Origin: Lottiidibacillus patelloidae
GTDB lineage: Bacteria > Bacillota > Bacilli > Bacillales > SA5d-4
Length of the DNA stretch: 64,000 nucleotides
Reading direction: 5' to 3'
Assembly (NCBI RefSeq): GCF_002262935.1
Contig: NZ_NPIA01000005.1
Location: forward strand, 186,001-250,000
The first letter of the stretch is position 1. Each line of letters starts with the position of its first letter. The notes under the pieces are model-generated. The model worked only from the letters and a program-made list of their open reading frames with translations. It searched no databases and had not been told where the DNA came from. The position numbers and the translations under genes were made by a program. Positions 34,992-44,165 of the stretch are shown here, one piece after another.

Positions 34992-35891
34992 ATGAATAAA
35001 CCGACAAGAGTTTTATTGCAATTTATTGTGGCATGCATCGGGATCATTTTTATTGGAGCAATACCGAAACTATTTGAAGTAGAGCGGGTTTTTGATGAGG
35101 AAGGTGAAACAGCAACGGGTCCATTATTCAATTTCTCAGGCTATTTTGAAGGGATAAAAGATTTATTTGGAAAATTAATGAATGTCTCGGAAATAACATA
35201 TAACGCTAATGGGACCGTTCGTCCAATCTTCCCTAAAATATTTGAACCATATCTCTATTCTGCTGAAATATTACTAGGTGCACTGCTTATTGGTATTGTC
35301 TCAGCCATCGTATTAACATATATAACAATGCTTTTGCACAGAAAAATTATTTCTGGTTTTAAATTCGTCACATTTGTTCTTGAATCATTACCCGACATCT
35401 TAGTCATAGTTGGTGTACAAGCAATTATTATTTACATCTTCCAGAAGACGGGTGTACGCCTGTTTAGTATAGCGGTTTATCGAGAGAATATTTATGTATT
35501 GCCAATAATATGTTTAGCTGTATTACCTGCTGTCCAGTTTTATAAAGTCTTGCTATTAATATTTGAAGAAGAATTAGAAGAACATTATGTCGAGTTAGCA
35601 AAAGGCAAAGGGATGAAGAAAAGTTGGATTCTGTTAGTACATGTTCTTCGCAATGCAGGTATCAGCATGTTTTACCATTCAAAAGCAATACTGTGGTTCA
35701 TGCTATCTAACTTAGTTATTTTAGAATACTTTTTTAACCTTTATGGAATTACTGCATTTTTACTAGACTACATTACTTCAGAAATTTTTACCGTCGGCTT
35801 ATTTATGATTTTCATTCCGTTATTTATTGTATATACGAGTGGAGAATTCCTAATTCAAAAGTTGACGAAAAGGGAGGCAACTAACTTATGA
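34992..35891 (+). CDS. Oligopeptide-type ABC permease, B subunit, pair 2
   Basis: A 299-residue membrane protein and close paralogue of the product at 31722-32570. Shared features: QFIVACIGIIFIGAIPK at the N terminus, VLTYITMLLHRKIISGFKF, LPIICLAVLPAVQFYK, EEELEEHYVELAKGKGMKK and SMFYHSKAILWFMLSNLV. It differs by a longer first extracytoplasmic loop (FEVERVFDEEGETATGPLF). It begins 20 bases after the anti-sigma-like gene with no promoter or terminator between them, so it belongs to the sigma operon. It overlaps its C subunit gene by 4 bases. Confidence 0.82.
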   Translation: MNKPTRVLLQFIVACIGIIFIGAIPKLFEVERVFDEEGETATGPLFNFSGYFEGIKDLFGKLMNVSEITYNANGTVRPIFPKIFEPYLYSAEILLGALLIGIVSAIVLTYITMLLHRKIISGFKFVTFVLESLPDILVIVGVQAIIIYIFQKTGVRLFSIAVYRENIYVLPIICLAVLPAVQFYKVLLLIFEEELEEHYVELAKGKGMKKSWILLVHVLRNAGISMFYHSKAILWFMLSNLVILEYFFNLYGITAFLLDYITSEIFTVGLFMIFIPLFIVYTSGEFLIQKLTKREATNL

Positions 35892-36910
35892 TTTTATTTA
35901 GGTTGTTAAAAAATCCTTACTTCCTTTTCGGTTTTCTTATTATTAGTGGAATGCTCGTTGGCAGCTTCGTTCATCAACATGTCTTTAATAGTGAAATTAA
36001 ACAAGTAATGTGGTTATTAGATGAAAATAATGACTTACTCGATGCAGCGCCTCTACCACCTTCAAAAGATTTATGGTTAGGTACAGATCGAGATGGATAT
36101 GATTTATTCATGATGCTTTTATCTGGAGCGAAATATACATTGATATTTGCATTTTTAGTAGGTTTTTTGCGAGTGTTCTTTTCACTCTGTGTCGGAATAC
36201 TTTACGGTACTTTCTTTATGAAGTATAAACGCTACATTGACGGTTTTGTCGATGCGTTTCACTATATCCCGTTAACATTAATCAGTATCTTTATTCTTTT
36301 CCCTATCCTTTGGGAGACACCGATGGGATTCACGTACACGTTTGCTGAACGGTTAATTTTACAAGCGCTCATTTTAACATTACTTGCAGTACCGGTTACT
36401 TCTGTACTAATCGGAAATGAAATAAATGAAATTTTAAAGCGTGAATTTATTTTAGGAGCAAAAACGTTAGGTGGTTCAAAGTTTCATATTTTATGGAAAC
36501 ATGTTCGTCCCCATTTGTTTGCCAGAGTAGCAATCATTTATGGACAGCAAGTCGTTCAAGTGCTACTTGTTTTAGCTCATTTAGGTTTGTTTGCGCTGTT
36601 TTTAGGAGGCACTGATATTTGTTACAATTGCATGGGAGATCCACCGAAAACAATGACCTATGAATGGTCTGGAATGCTTGGTAATTCTCATATGTCTTTC
36701 CAAACAAACGCGAAATGGATTTTCCTTGCGCCAATAATATTTTTTGCCGTATCCATATTAGCAATGAACTTTATGATTGAAGGATTTAAACGAGTGATGA
36801 CTGACAGGAGCTATCTACTAACAAAAGTGAAAAAGAAAAAGAAAGCTAGCAAAAACGAGAATGTGGTTATCCAAAGTGAGATGTTTGAGTTAAGTAGTTC
36901 GAAACATTAA
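35888..36910 (+). CDS. Oligopeptide-type ABC permease, C subunit, pair 2
   Basis: A 340-residue membrane protein, paralogue of 32567-33601. It has LWLGTDRDGYDLFMMLLSG, the EAA loop KREFILGAKTLGGSKFHILW, and GQQVVQVLLVLAHLG, almost identical between copies. An extracytoplasmic segment differs: GTDICYNCMGDPPKTMTYEW carries two Cys not present in pair 1. The basic tail VKKKKKASKNENVV ends with QSEMFELSSSKH, again close to the S-[D/E]-MFEL ending of pair 1. The ATPase partner must be encoded elsewhere. Confidence 0.82.
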   Translation: MILFRLLKNPYFLFGFLIISGMLVGSFVHQHVFNSEIKQVMWLLDENNDLLDAAPLPPSKDLWLGTDRDGYDLFMMLLSGAKYTLIFAFLVGFLRVFFSLCVGILYGTFFMKYKRYIDGFVDAFHYIPLTLISIFILFPILWETPMGFTYTFAERLILQALILTLLAVPVTSVLIGNEINEILKREFILGAKTLGGSKFHILWKHVRPHLFARVAIIYGQQVVQVLLVLAHLGLFALFLGGTDICYNCMGDPPKTMTYEWSGMLGNSHMSFQTNAKWIFLAPIIFFAVSILAMNFMIEGFKRVMTDRSYLLTKVKKKKKASKNENVVIQSEMFELSSSKH

Positions 36911-36956
36911 GAGTAATAATTTGCGGTTTTCATTATAAACTGGTAAATGTTTTTTA

Positions 36957-36988
36957 AAACTGAGGGGCTTTTGCTTTTCAGTTTTTTC
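36957..36988 (+). terminator. Rho-independent terminator after permease pair 2
   Basis: A 13-base arm starting AAAACTGAGGGGC at 36957 pairs with 36973-36985 through a TTTT loop, allowing three G-T pairs, followed by T residues. Confidence 0.75.
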
Positions 36989-36993
36989 TTTTA

Positions 36994-37207
36994 TCTCACT
37001 CAAAGTATTCCAGTTCATACGTCGCTAACCAGTCGTCTCAGCTTTTCTTTATTTGATCCAGCTTCAGCAATCAACGTCTAGAAAGCTTCACACTCTTGAT
37101 TTCGATAAGTCTACATCGAATAGCATTGCTATTCGTGTATCCTTTATCTCAATCAGAGTGTTCCACCTTTTACGCCGTTAAACGATTGCTTCAGCTTTTC
37201 TTTATTT
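36994..37207. repeat. Family B dispersed repeat, single copy
   Basis: It has the same block order as the array at 26.6-27.6 kb: CATACGTCGCTAACC, AGCAATCAACGTCTAGAAA, CTTCACACTCTTGATTTCGA, then a hairpin CGAATAGC (37117-37124) with GCTATTCG (37128-37135), then CCTTTATCTCAATCAGAGTG and TTACGCCGTTAAACGATTGC. It fills the gap between the permease operon and ywiB. Confidence 0.8.
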
Positions 37208-37234
37208 GCAGTTTTGCCAATTTGTCTTTATAAT
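37206..37234 (+). promoter_or_regulatory. Probable promoter for ywiB-argS
   Basis: A perfect TATAAT at 37229-37234 with TTGCAG 17 bases upstream at 37206-37211. The -35 element is only partly consensus. It starts exactly where the family B repeat ends. Confidence 0.5.
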
Positions 37235-37267
37235 ATTGAAGTTAATATAGTTAAGGACGTGCATGAA

Positions 37268-37705
37268 ATGAAACAAGCTTCAACTGGGCAACCTGTAAAT
37301 GTAAAAGTAGTAACTGAAATGCGTAATGGTCCACAAAAAGAGACAATGACGCAAAACTCAAAAGGAATGCGTTATTTAAAGGGTGATACTACATATTTTC
37401 GTTATGAAGAAAAGTTAGCAGAAGAAGCGACTGTTGATACTACTGTTAAAGTGTCAGGTGAAAGTGTAACAGTAATTAGAAAAGGTGCGGTTACGATGAA
37501 GCAACTTTTTCGCAGGCATGAAGTAACGGCTTCTACATATCGAAGTGTCCACGGACCAATGGAGATGGAAACGAAAACTGACATGCTTAAATACGAATGG
37601 AATGATCGAAAAGCATCAGGGAAATTGACTTTATCATATATGTTAACGTTGCAAGGTGAACAAGTAGGAAGACATAAATTAACGTTTCTAATTGAGGAGG
37701 TTTAA
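37268..37705 (+). CDS. ywiB: YwiB family beta-barrel protein (DUF1934)
   Basis: A cytosolic protein of about 145 residues with a calycin-like fold in the DUF1934 family. Alternating beta strands are visible: [72 protein letters not shown]. Function is unknown. I set the start at ATG 37268, downstream of AAGGA; the frame stays open further upstream without a ribosome site and overlaps the predicted promoter. It is followed by argS after 2 bases, as in B. subtilis. Confidence 0.85.
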   Translation: MKQASTGQPVNVKVVTEMRNGPQKETMTQNSKGMRYLKGDTTYFRYEEKLAEEATVDTTVKVSGESVTVIRKGAVTMKQLFRRHEVTASTYRSVHGPMEMETKTDMLKYEWNDRKASGKLTLSYMLTLQGEQVGRHKLTFLIEEV

Positions 37706-37707
37706 AG

Positions 37708-39378
37708 ATGAATACGGTAGAGAAAGTGCAGGCTCTTTTAAAGGAAGAAATTAAACAAGCTGTCTTAGCTGCTGGATTAGCAGAAGAAGCGCAAATTCCA
37801 GAAGTAATCTTAGAAACACCGAAAGATAAAGCACACGGTGATTATGCAACAAACATGGCGATGCAGTTAGCTCGTATTGCAAAAAAAGCGCCACGTGCAA
37901 TTGCCGATGAAATCGTAGCTAATGTAAATAAAGAACGTGGTTCCATTGAAAAGATTGAAATTGCAGGACCAGGGTTCATTAATTTTCACATGAATAACAG
38001 CTATTTACTAGAGCTTATTCCAGCGGTGTTATCAGCTGGAGAAGAATACGGAAAAACAAACACAGGTAACGGAAAAAAGGTACAAAATGAGTTTGTATCA
38101 GCGAATCCGACTGGTAGTTTGCATTTAGGCCATGCTCGTGGAGCGGCTGTAGGTGACACGATGTGTAATATTCTTGCGAAAGCAGGCTATGACATCTCTC
38201 GTGAATACTACATTAATGATGCTGGAAATCAAATTCATAATTTAGCTACTTCAATTGAAGCTCGTTATTTTCAATCATTAGGCTTAGAAAAAGAAATGCC
38301 AGAAGACGGCTATCACGGACAAGACATTATTGGTTTTGGTGAAGACTTAGCAAAAAATCACGGCGATAAATTTGTTCATGCTGATGATGAAGAACGTTAT
38401 GAGTTTTTCCGTGCTTACGGTTTAAAGCGTGAGTTAGATAAATTGAAAAAAGATTTAGGTGACTTTGGCGTTCATTTCGACGTTTGGTATTCTGAAACAT
38501 CTTTATATGAAACTGGGAAAGTGAAGGAAGTTTTAGAAACATTGCAAGAAAAAGGGGAAACATATGAACAAGATGGAGCACTTTGGTTCCGTTCAACGGC
38601 ATATGGCGATGATAAAGATCGCGTACTCGTTAAATCAGACGGTTCATATACGTATTTAACGCCTGATATTGCTTACCACCATGATAAACTAAAACGAGGG
38701 TTTGAACAGTTAATTAACATTTGGGGAGCGGACCATCACGGCTACATTCCACGTATGAAAGCAGCAATCCAAGCGTTAGGCTATGATAAAAAACAGCTTC
38801 ACGTTCAAATTATCCAAATGGTTAATTTGTTCCAAAATGGCGAAAAAGTGAAGATGAGTAAACGTACAGGGAAAGCTGTTACACTTCGTGAATTAATGGA
38901 AGAAGTTGGCGTCGATGCAATGCGTTATTTCTTTGCAATGAGAAGTTCTGATTCACATCTTGATTTTGATATGGACTTAGCCGTATCAAAGTCGAATGAA
39001 AATCCAGTTTACTATGTGCAGTATGCACACGCCCGTATTTGTAGTATACTTCGTCAAGGAGAAGAGTTGGGCTTATCTTATGACGGCGAAATAGACCTTT
39101 CGTTAATTTCTTCTGAAAAGGAAATGGAATTATTGAAAAAAGTTGGGGAGCTTCCTCAGGCTGTTTCAGAAGCTGCAGAAAAGTTAATGCCACATCGCAT
39201 TACAAACTATGCGTTCGAGTTAGCTGCAACGCTTCACAGTTTCTACAATGCGGAAAAAGTATTAGATGAAAGTAATAAAGAGAAGAGCCAAGCTCGTTTA
39301 GCGTTAGTAAAAAGTGTACAAATTACACTGCAAAATACATTAAAGCTTATCGGTGTGTCTGCTCCAGAACGTATGTAA
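37708..39378 (+). CDS. argS: Arginine--tRNA ligase
   Basis: A 556-residue class I aminoacyl-tRNA synthetase. The N-terminal additional domain includes [20 protein letters not shown]. The HIGH-type signature reads [16 protein letters not shown] with HLGH from residue 139, and the KMSKS equivalent is KMSKRTG from residue 382. The C-terminal anticodon-binding region includes [16 protein letters not shown]. Length matches B. subtilis ArgS. The start follows TTGAGGAGG. No T-box leader is seen upstream of ywiB-argS. Confidence 0.96.
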   Translation: MNTVEKVQALLKEEIKQAVLAAGLAEEAQIPEVILETPKDKAHGDYATNMAMQLARIAKKAPRAIADEIVANVNKERGSIEKIEIAGPGFINFHMNNSYLLELIPAVLSAGEEYGKTNTGNGKKVQNEFVSANPTGSLHLGHARGAAVGDTMCNILAKAGYDISREYYINDAGNQIHNLATSIEARYFQSLGLEKEMPEDGYHGQDIIGFGEDLAKNHGDKFVHADDEERYEFFRAYGLKRELDKLKKDLGDFGVHFDVWYSETSLYETGKVKEVLETLQEKGETYEQDGALWFRSTAYGDDKDRVLVKSDGSYTYLTPDIAYHHDKLKRGFEQLINIWGADHHGYIPRMKAAIQALGYDKKQLHVQIIQMVNLFQNGEKVKMSKRTGKAVTLRELMEEVGVDAMRYFFAMRSSDSHLDFDMDLAVSKSNENPVYYVQYAHARICSILRQGEELGLSYDGEIDLSLISSEKEMELLKKVGELPQAVSEAAEKLMPHRITNYAFELAATLHSFYNAEKVLDESNKEKSQARLALVKSVQITLQNTLKLIGVSAPERM

Positions 39379-39415
39379 TTAAAAAGTGCAACAGCATGAG
39401 AAATGAGGTGACAAC

Positions 39416-39577
39416 ATGAGAGAGATATTATTATCTTTAATCACAGGTGGAATTGTAGGTTTTGTTTTTGCTTTATTTAAATTACCAATTCCAGCGCCAC
39501 CCGTACTATCAGGTGTAATCGGTATTGTTGGAGTTTACGGTGGATATAAAATATTCATGCACTTCTTCGGTGCGTAA
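39416..39577 (+). CDS. XapX domain small membrane protein
   Basis: A 53-residue protein. Translation gives MREILLSLITGGIVGFVFAL, a loop FKLPIPAPPVLSG, then VIGIVGVYGGYKIF and a short HFFGA end. Two helices flank the P-x-P-x-P-P loop, the signature of XapX (DUF1427) proteins, whose role is unknown. ATG 39416 is preceded by GAGGTG 5 bases upstream, 37 bases after argS. A terminator follows at once, so it is probably the last gene of the ywiB-argS transcript. Confidence 0.85.
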   Translation: MREILLSLITGGIVGFVFALFKLPIPAPPVLSGVIGIVGVYGGYKIFMHFFGA

Positions 39578-39582
39578 AATAG

Positions 39583-39622
39583 AAAAGGTCTGAAGCGCAA
39601 ATGCGTTTCAGACCTTTTTTTA
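39583..39622. terminator. Bidirectional terminator between the XapX gene and uvsE
   Basis: A stem starting AAAAGGTCTGAAGCGC at 39583 pairs with 39603-39618, one G-T pair, loop AAAT, with T-run on both sides. Confidence 0.9.
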
Positions 39623-40573
39623 TAACTCAATTACGCCGCCAGCAACACGCTTTATCCCGCGCTTTTTCTCCAGCTCATCCATCAATTTTAATACGGCTTT
39701 ATCCTTTGCCTTTGCTTCAATCATTATATCAACATCTTCTCCAATTTCTTTTAACAACTTTAATAAGGGATCAAAGTAATCTATATCAATATAATCTGAA
39801 TGTGCACGATACATCTTTTCGGACTTTGGTGATGACATATGCAATTTCGGCACTAAAGGCGAATCTGACCATGTCTCATATATTTCAGGTAACAATTGCT
39901 CTAAAGGTGTCTCGCATAGATTTGCTAAATGGTGATGATAATCAAAGACCATTTTGACATTATGTTGTTGGCAGACGCGCAACGTTTCCTCCGTTGTGTA
40001 CGTTTTATCATCATTTTCAAGTGTTGTAACCTTTCGGATTTCTTCAGGAATAAGCGGGAAATTTTGATCAAAACGTTTTAGTGCTTTTTCTTTATCGCCA
40101 TAAGCACCGCCAACATGAATGTTAATGACAGCTTCATCTTCTAATCCCATAGCTTTAAAGATGTCGTAATGATATTGCATATCTTTAATCGCATTTTCCG
40201 TTACTTTCTTGCGATCACTCGTAAAAAGTGTAAATTGATTCGGGTGTAAACTCGTCCGTATGCCATGTTTCTTTACAAGGGTACCAATCTCTTTGAGTAG
40301 TTTTTTGTATGGTTTGACAAAGTCCCAACCAGCCTCAGGGTGTGTTGCTAATGGCACTACAGAAGAAGACATCCGATACAATGGGATACCGTGGGCAATG
40401 TTGAAATGTACCATTCGTTTTGTGTTTTCAAAATTAATTTTCGTAATTCGCAAAAGTTTTTCTTTCCGTTCTGTTTCATCTAGCTTTTCCCAACTAGTAA
40501 AGGTCATTGTTTTAGAAGCAGACGAATCCCATAACGATAAAGCCTGAGATACATAACCGAAGCGAATACGCAT
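39620..40573 (-). CDS. uvsE: UV damage endonuclease UvsE
   Basis: A 317-residue DNA repair enzyme of the UvdE family, a TIM barrel that nicks 5' of UV photoproducts. Recognisable parts: RIRFGYVSQALSLWD at the start, HGIRTSLHPNQFTLFTSDR, INIHVGGAYGDKEKAL, MVFDYHHHLANLCE and KLHMSSPK, which supply the metal-binding His, Asp and Glu residues. Length agrees with B. subtilis YwjD. ATG 40573 is preceded by GGAGGG. It follows the cardiolipin synthase gene on the same strand after 24 bases. Confidence 0.93.
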   Translation of the reverse strand: MRIRFGYVSQALSLWDSSASKTMTFTSWEKLDETERKEKLLRITKINFENTKRMVHFNIAHGIPLYRMSSSVVPLATHPEAGWDFVKPYKKLLKEIGTLVKKHGIRTSLHPNQFTLFTSDRKKVTENAIKDMQYHYDIFKAMGLEDEAVINIHVGGAYGDKEKALKRFDQNFPLIPEEIRKVTTLENDDKTYTTEETLRVCQQHNVKMVFDYHHHLANLCETPLEQLLPEIYETWSDSPLVPKLHMSSPKSEKMYRAHSDYIDIDYFDPLLKLLKEIGEDVDIMIEAKAKDKAVLKLMDELEKKRGIKRVAGGVIEL

Positions 40574-40597
40574 CCTGTTCCCTCCATTTCTTATCTG

Positions 40598-41791
40598 TCA
40601 TAAAAACCTAGCAAAAAGTGTACCAAACTTCTCTTCAATTCTTTCTTTTAAAGAGCGATTGTTGACAGTTTCCATCGTTACTTTCGCTGATAATTGAATA
40701 TCATTGGAAAATGCTTGTTGTACTTTGCCGACAAAGACTTTGTCATAAATAAAACAATTCATTTCCTGATTTAAGTAAAAACTGCGCCTATCGAAATTTG
40801 CTGTCCCAATATCACATAGTTCATCATCAATAATGACTACCTTTGCGTGATAAAAACCTTCTGTAAATTGATAGATAGAACAACCTGCATGTAAAAGTCC
40901 TTTTATATAAGGCATTGCTGCTTGTTTCACAAATAAGTGGTCAGATTTTTGGGGAAGAAGCAAGGTTACTTTAACTCCTTCCTTCGCCTTGCTTATTAAT
41001 GCTTGTTGCACTCTTTTTCCAGGAATAAAATACGGTGTTCCAATCGTTATCGAGTATTTCGCCTTATCAAATAACTCTAAAAAGATTTCTTCGACATGCG
41101 CGCCATCTGTTGGTTGTAGCTTAATTGGAATTTTCCCACTCACTAATTTTGGGTAGTATGAGGGAGCGTTCACCTTTACTTTTGTAGCGTCGTGCCAATC
41201 TTCAAGAAATTGTTGCTGTAAATCACATACGCCTTCTCCAGTAATTTTTAAATGAAAATCGCGCCAATGTCCAAGTTTTGGATCAAGCCCTAAATATTCA
41301 TTTCCAACATTGAAGCCACCTAAAAAGCCAATTTTGCCATCGATGACACATATTTTGCGATGATTTCTTCGGTTTAATTTATATAAAAAATAAGGGAATG
41401 TCGGTGTTTTTGCGAAGCTAAAGTGAATGCCATGATCTTTCAGATCTTTCCTTGTTGCTTTTGAAATATTCATGCTTCCGATTCTATCCACTAATAATCG
41501 GACAGTTACTCCTTGGTTTGCCTTTTCTTTCAAAAGGTGAAATAAGCGTTTGCTTATATCGTCTTCGCGAACGATATAAAAAAGAATATGAATATGATGA
41601 GAGGCTTCTTTAATATCATTAAATAGGGCAGAAAATAACCGTTCCCCCGTATTAAAAAGTTCACAATCACTTTGTCTTTGAGGGAAGCTTTTTTTTATAG
41701 TTGTCCTTTGATGTGTTCGTTTTCCAAGAGCAAAATCCAACCAAATGAGAAAAATGAACAGAACGATAGCTAAAATACTTATGTTTATCAA
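40598..41791 (-). CDS. ywjE: Cardiolipin synthase family phospholipase D protein
   Basis: A 397-residue membrane enzyme joining two phosphatidylglycerols into cardiolipin and glycerol. A single N-terminal helix (ISILAIVLFIFLIWLDFAL) anchors it. Both HKD motifs are present: NHRKICVIDGKIGFLGGFNV near residue 145 (HRK variant with D) and FYHAKVVIIDDELCDIGTAN near 310. Length and one-helix topology match B. subtilis YwjE (ClsB) rather than the two-helix ClsA. The start is TTG 41791, 7 bases after GGAGGG. Operon with uvsE. Confidence 0.9.
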   Translation of the reverse strand: MINISILAIVLFIFLIWLDFALGKRTHQRTTIKKSFPQRQSDCELFNTGERLFSALFNDIKEASHHIHILFYIVREDDISKRLFHLLKEKANQGVTVRLLVDRIGSMNISKATRKDLKDHGIHFSFAKTPTFPYFLYKLNRRNHRKICVIDGKIGFLGGFNVGNEYLGLDPKLGHWRDFHLKITGEGVCDLQQQFLEDWHDATKVKVNAPSYYPKLVSGKIPIKLQPTDGAHVEEIFLELFDKAKYSITIGTPYFIPGKRVQQALISKAKEGVKVTLLLPQKSDHLFVKQAAMPYIKGLLHAGCSIYQFTEGFYHAKVVIIDDELCDIGTANFDRRSFYLNQEMNCFIYDKVFVGKVQQAFSNDIQLSAKVTMETVNNRSLKERIEEKFGTLFARFL

Positions 41792-41880
41792 GGAAATACC
41801 CTCCCTCCAAAGTGAAGTGCGCTGTTTTTTAGTATGTCCAACTTATCGTTGTTCAACAGGTGAAAGTGGAAAAACAAGAG

Positions 41881-41911
41881 TTGACTGAGCACTCGCTCAC
41901 CGTGTTATAAT
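41881..41911 (+). promoter_or_regulatory. Promoter and FadR-like operator upstream of fadF
   Basis: TTGACT (41881-41886) and TATAAT (41906-41911) form a promoter with a long 19-base spacer. Overlapping it, TGACTGAGCACTCGCTCA at 41882-41899 closely resembles the published palindromic operator of Bacillus FadR (TGAATGA-N4-TCATTCA type). Binding there would block transcription until acyl-CoA is present. Confidence 0.7.
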
Positions 41912-41993
41912 AAAGTCAGAAAATTAAACCGTTTCTGAATTGAGAAACAAAATACAAACTATGTTCTAGCAATAAGAGAAAGGGGCAAAAAAC

Positions 41994-44114
41994 ATGGAAG
42001 CTTTACAACTTATTAACTGGCTTGCATTCATTTTTGTAACCGCTTACGCGTTCTTCTTATTCGGGTATGTAATTAAGACTCGTTATGAGTACATTAAGCT
42101 CGGAAAAAAAGTTGAGTTTAACAACACAATGAAAGAGCGTATTAAAGCAGTACTTATTAATGTCTTCGGTCAAAAGAAACTTTTGAAAGATAAAAAGAGT
42201 GGAATTATTCACGTTATTTTCTTTTATGGATTTATACTCGTGCAATTCGGAGCGATCGACTTCGTTTGGAAAGGTTTAGCACCTGGAAGTCATTTGCCAC
42301 TAGGTCCGATGTACCACGGTTTTACATTTTTCCAAGAAATTATAACGTTCTTAATTTTAGTTGCAGTATTTGCAGCATTTTACCGTCGTTATGTTGAGAA
42401 GTTAGTTCGCTTAAAGAGGGGTTTTAAAGCTGGACTTGTCCTTCTATTCATCGGTGGATTGATGTTAACTGTACTACTTGGAAATGCAATGGATATTTTA
42501 TGGAACGGCCAAGAAGTTGCTTGGTCTTGGTCAGAACCAATTGCATCAGGATTTGCGGTACTATTTGCAGGTTTACCAAAGGCTGCTGTCGTTACCTTAT
42601 TCTTTGTGTTCTGGTGGATACATTTATTAATTTTATTAACATTTATGGTTTACGTTCCGCAATCGAAACATGCCCATTTAATTGCAGCTCCTTTAAATGT
42701 TTACTTAGGACGTACAGACAAGGTTGGTAAGCTTTCAACGATTGACTTTGAAGATGAAACGCAAGAGTCTTATGGTGTTGGCAAAATTGAAGACTTTAAT
42801 CATAAACAACTTGTTGACTTATATGCTTGTGTTGAGTGTGGTCGTTGTACGAATGTTTGTCCGGCGACAGGTACAGGAAAAATGCTTTCACCAATGGACT
42901 TAATTGTCCGTCTGCGTGATCATTTAACGGAAAAAGGTGCGGCGATTACTTCTCGTCAGCCTTGGGTACCGACATTTGCTTTTTCAAACACTACTGGTAA
43001 CCAATTAGCATTGCAAGCACAAGGTAAAGGGAATGAAGAATCTGCAGCAAGCCTTGCTTATGATGTTAGCTTAATTGGAGAAGTAATTACAGAAGAGGAA
43101 ATTTGGGCTTGTACGACTTGTCGTAACTGTGAAGATCAATGTCCAGTAATGAATGAGCACGTTGATAAAATTATTGATATGCGTCGTTTCCTTGTTCTAA
43201 ATGAAGGGAAAATGGATACAGATGCACAACGCGCTATGGTAAACATTGAACGTCAAGGTAACCCTTGGGGGATTAGTAAAAAAGAGCGTGAAAACTGGAG
43301 AGACCAATTCGAAGATGCTGTAATTCCGACAACAAAAGAACTGAAAAAAGCAGATGAAGATTTTGAATACCTGTTTTGGGTAAGTTCAATGGGATCTTAC
43401 GATAATCGTAGTCAAAAGATTGCTGCAAGTTTAGCTCGTATTATGAACCATGCTGGAATTAAGTTTGCGATTTTAGGAAATAACGAGAAAAACTCAGGTG
43501 ATACAGCACGCCGCCTTGGAAATGAATTTTTATTCCAAGAAATCGCAACGAAAAACATCTCTACTTTTGAAAAGTACGATGTTAAGAAAATTATTACGAT
43601 TGATCCACACGCGTACAACACATTTAAAAATGAGTACCCTGAATTTGGTCTAAATGCGGAAGTTTATCATCATACCGAACTTTTAGCGCAGTGGATAAAA
43701 GAAGGCCGTATTAAACCAACAGAGGAAGTTAATGAAACAATTACGTACCATGATTCATGTTACTTAGGACGCTATAACGAAGTATATGAACCGCCTCGTG
43801 ACATTTTAAAAGCTATTCCAGGAGTTAACGTTGTCGAGATGGAGCGTAACCGTGAAAAAGGAATGTGCTGTGGTGCTGGTGGTGGCTTAATGTGGACGGA
43901 AGAAACAGTTGGAACTCGTATTAATGTTGCTCGAACAGAACAAGCATTAGAAGTTGCACCAACAATGATTGGTTCAGGTTGTCCATATTGCTTAACAATG
44001 ATCAGTGATGGTACAAAAGCAAAAGAAGTAGAAGATAAAGTACAAACTTTAGATATCGTCGAAATTTTAGAGAAGTCCGTCATCGGAGATAAAACAGAAG
44101 AAGTTGTTCATTAA
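41994..44114 (+). CDS. fadF: Fe-S electron-transfer oxidoreductase of fatty acid oxidation
   Basis: A 706-residue membrane protein. The N-terminal 240 residues hold about six helices like the heme-b binding gamma subunit of nitrate reductase. Two 4Fe-4S motifs follow: CVECGRCTNVCP near residue 279 and CTTCRNCEDQCP near 372. The C-terminal part has two CCG-type domains: YHDSCYLGRYN with CCGAGGGLMW, and GSGCPYC. In B. subtilis FadF (YwjF) belongs to the FadR regulon and is thought to pass electrons from acyl-CoA dehydrogenases, through ETF, to the quinone pool. Length fits. The start is ATG 41994 behind AAAGGGGC. Confidence 0.9.
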   Translation: MEALQLINWLAFIFVTAYAFFLFGYVIKTRYEYIKLGKKVEFNNTMKERIKAVLINVFGQKKLLKDKKSGIIHVIFFYGFILVQFGAIDFVWKGLAPGSHLPLGPMYHGFTFFQEIITFLILVAVFAAFYRRYVEKLVRLKRGFKAGLVLLFIGGLMLTVLLGNAMDILWNGQEVAWSWSEPIASGFAVLFAGLPKAAVVTLFFVFWWIHLLILLTFMVYVPQSKHAHLIAAPLNVYLGRTDKVGKLSTIDFEDETQESYGVGKIEDFNHKQLVDLYACVECGRCTNVCPATGTGKMLSPMDLIVRLRDHLTEKGAAITSRQPWVPTFAFSNTTGNQLALQAQGKGNEESAASLAYDVSLIGEVITEEEIWACTTCRNCEDQCPVMNEHVDKIIDMRRFLVLNEGKMDTDAQRAMVNIERQGNPWGISKKERENWRDQFEDAVIPTTKELKKADEDFEYLFWVSSMGSYDNRSQKIAASLARIMNHAGIKFAILGNNEKNSGDTARRLGNEFLFQEIATKNISTFEKYDVKKIITIDPHAYNTFKNEYPEFGLNAEVYHHTELLAQWIKEGRIKPTEEVNETITYHDSCYLGRYNEVYEPPRDILKAIPGVNVVEMERNREKGMCCGAGGGLMWTEETVGTRINVARTEQALEVAPTMIGSGCPYCLTMISDGTKAKEVEDKVQTLDIVEILEKSVIGDKTEEVVH

Positions 44115-44165
44115 TAAAGGGATGTTGTGTACAACTATGTGCACAACTCCTTTCTGTATCAACCG

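Noticed and set aside
36911-37267. T-box leader for ywiB-argS
   Set aside because: No T-box consensus or specifier stem; the region is a family B repeat plus a simple promoter.
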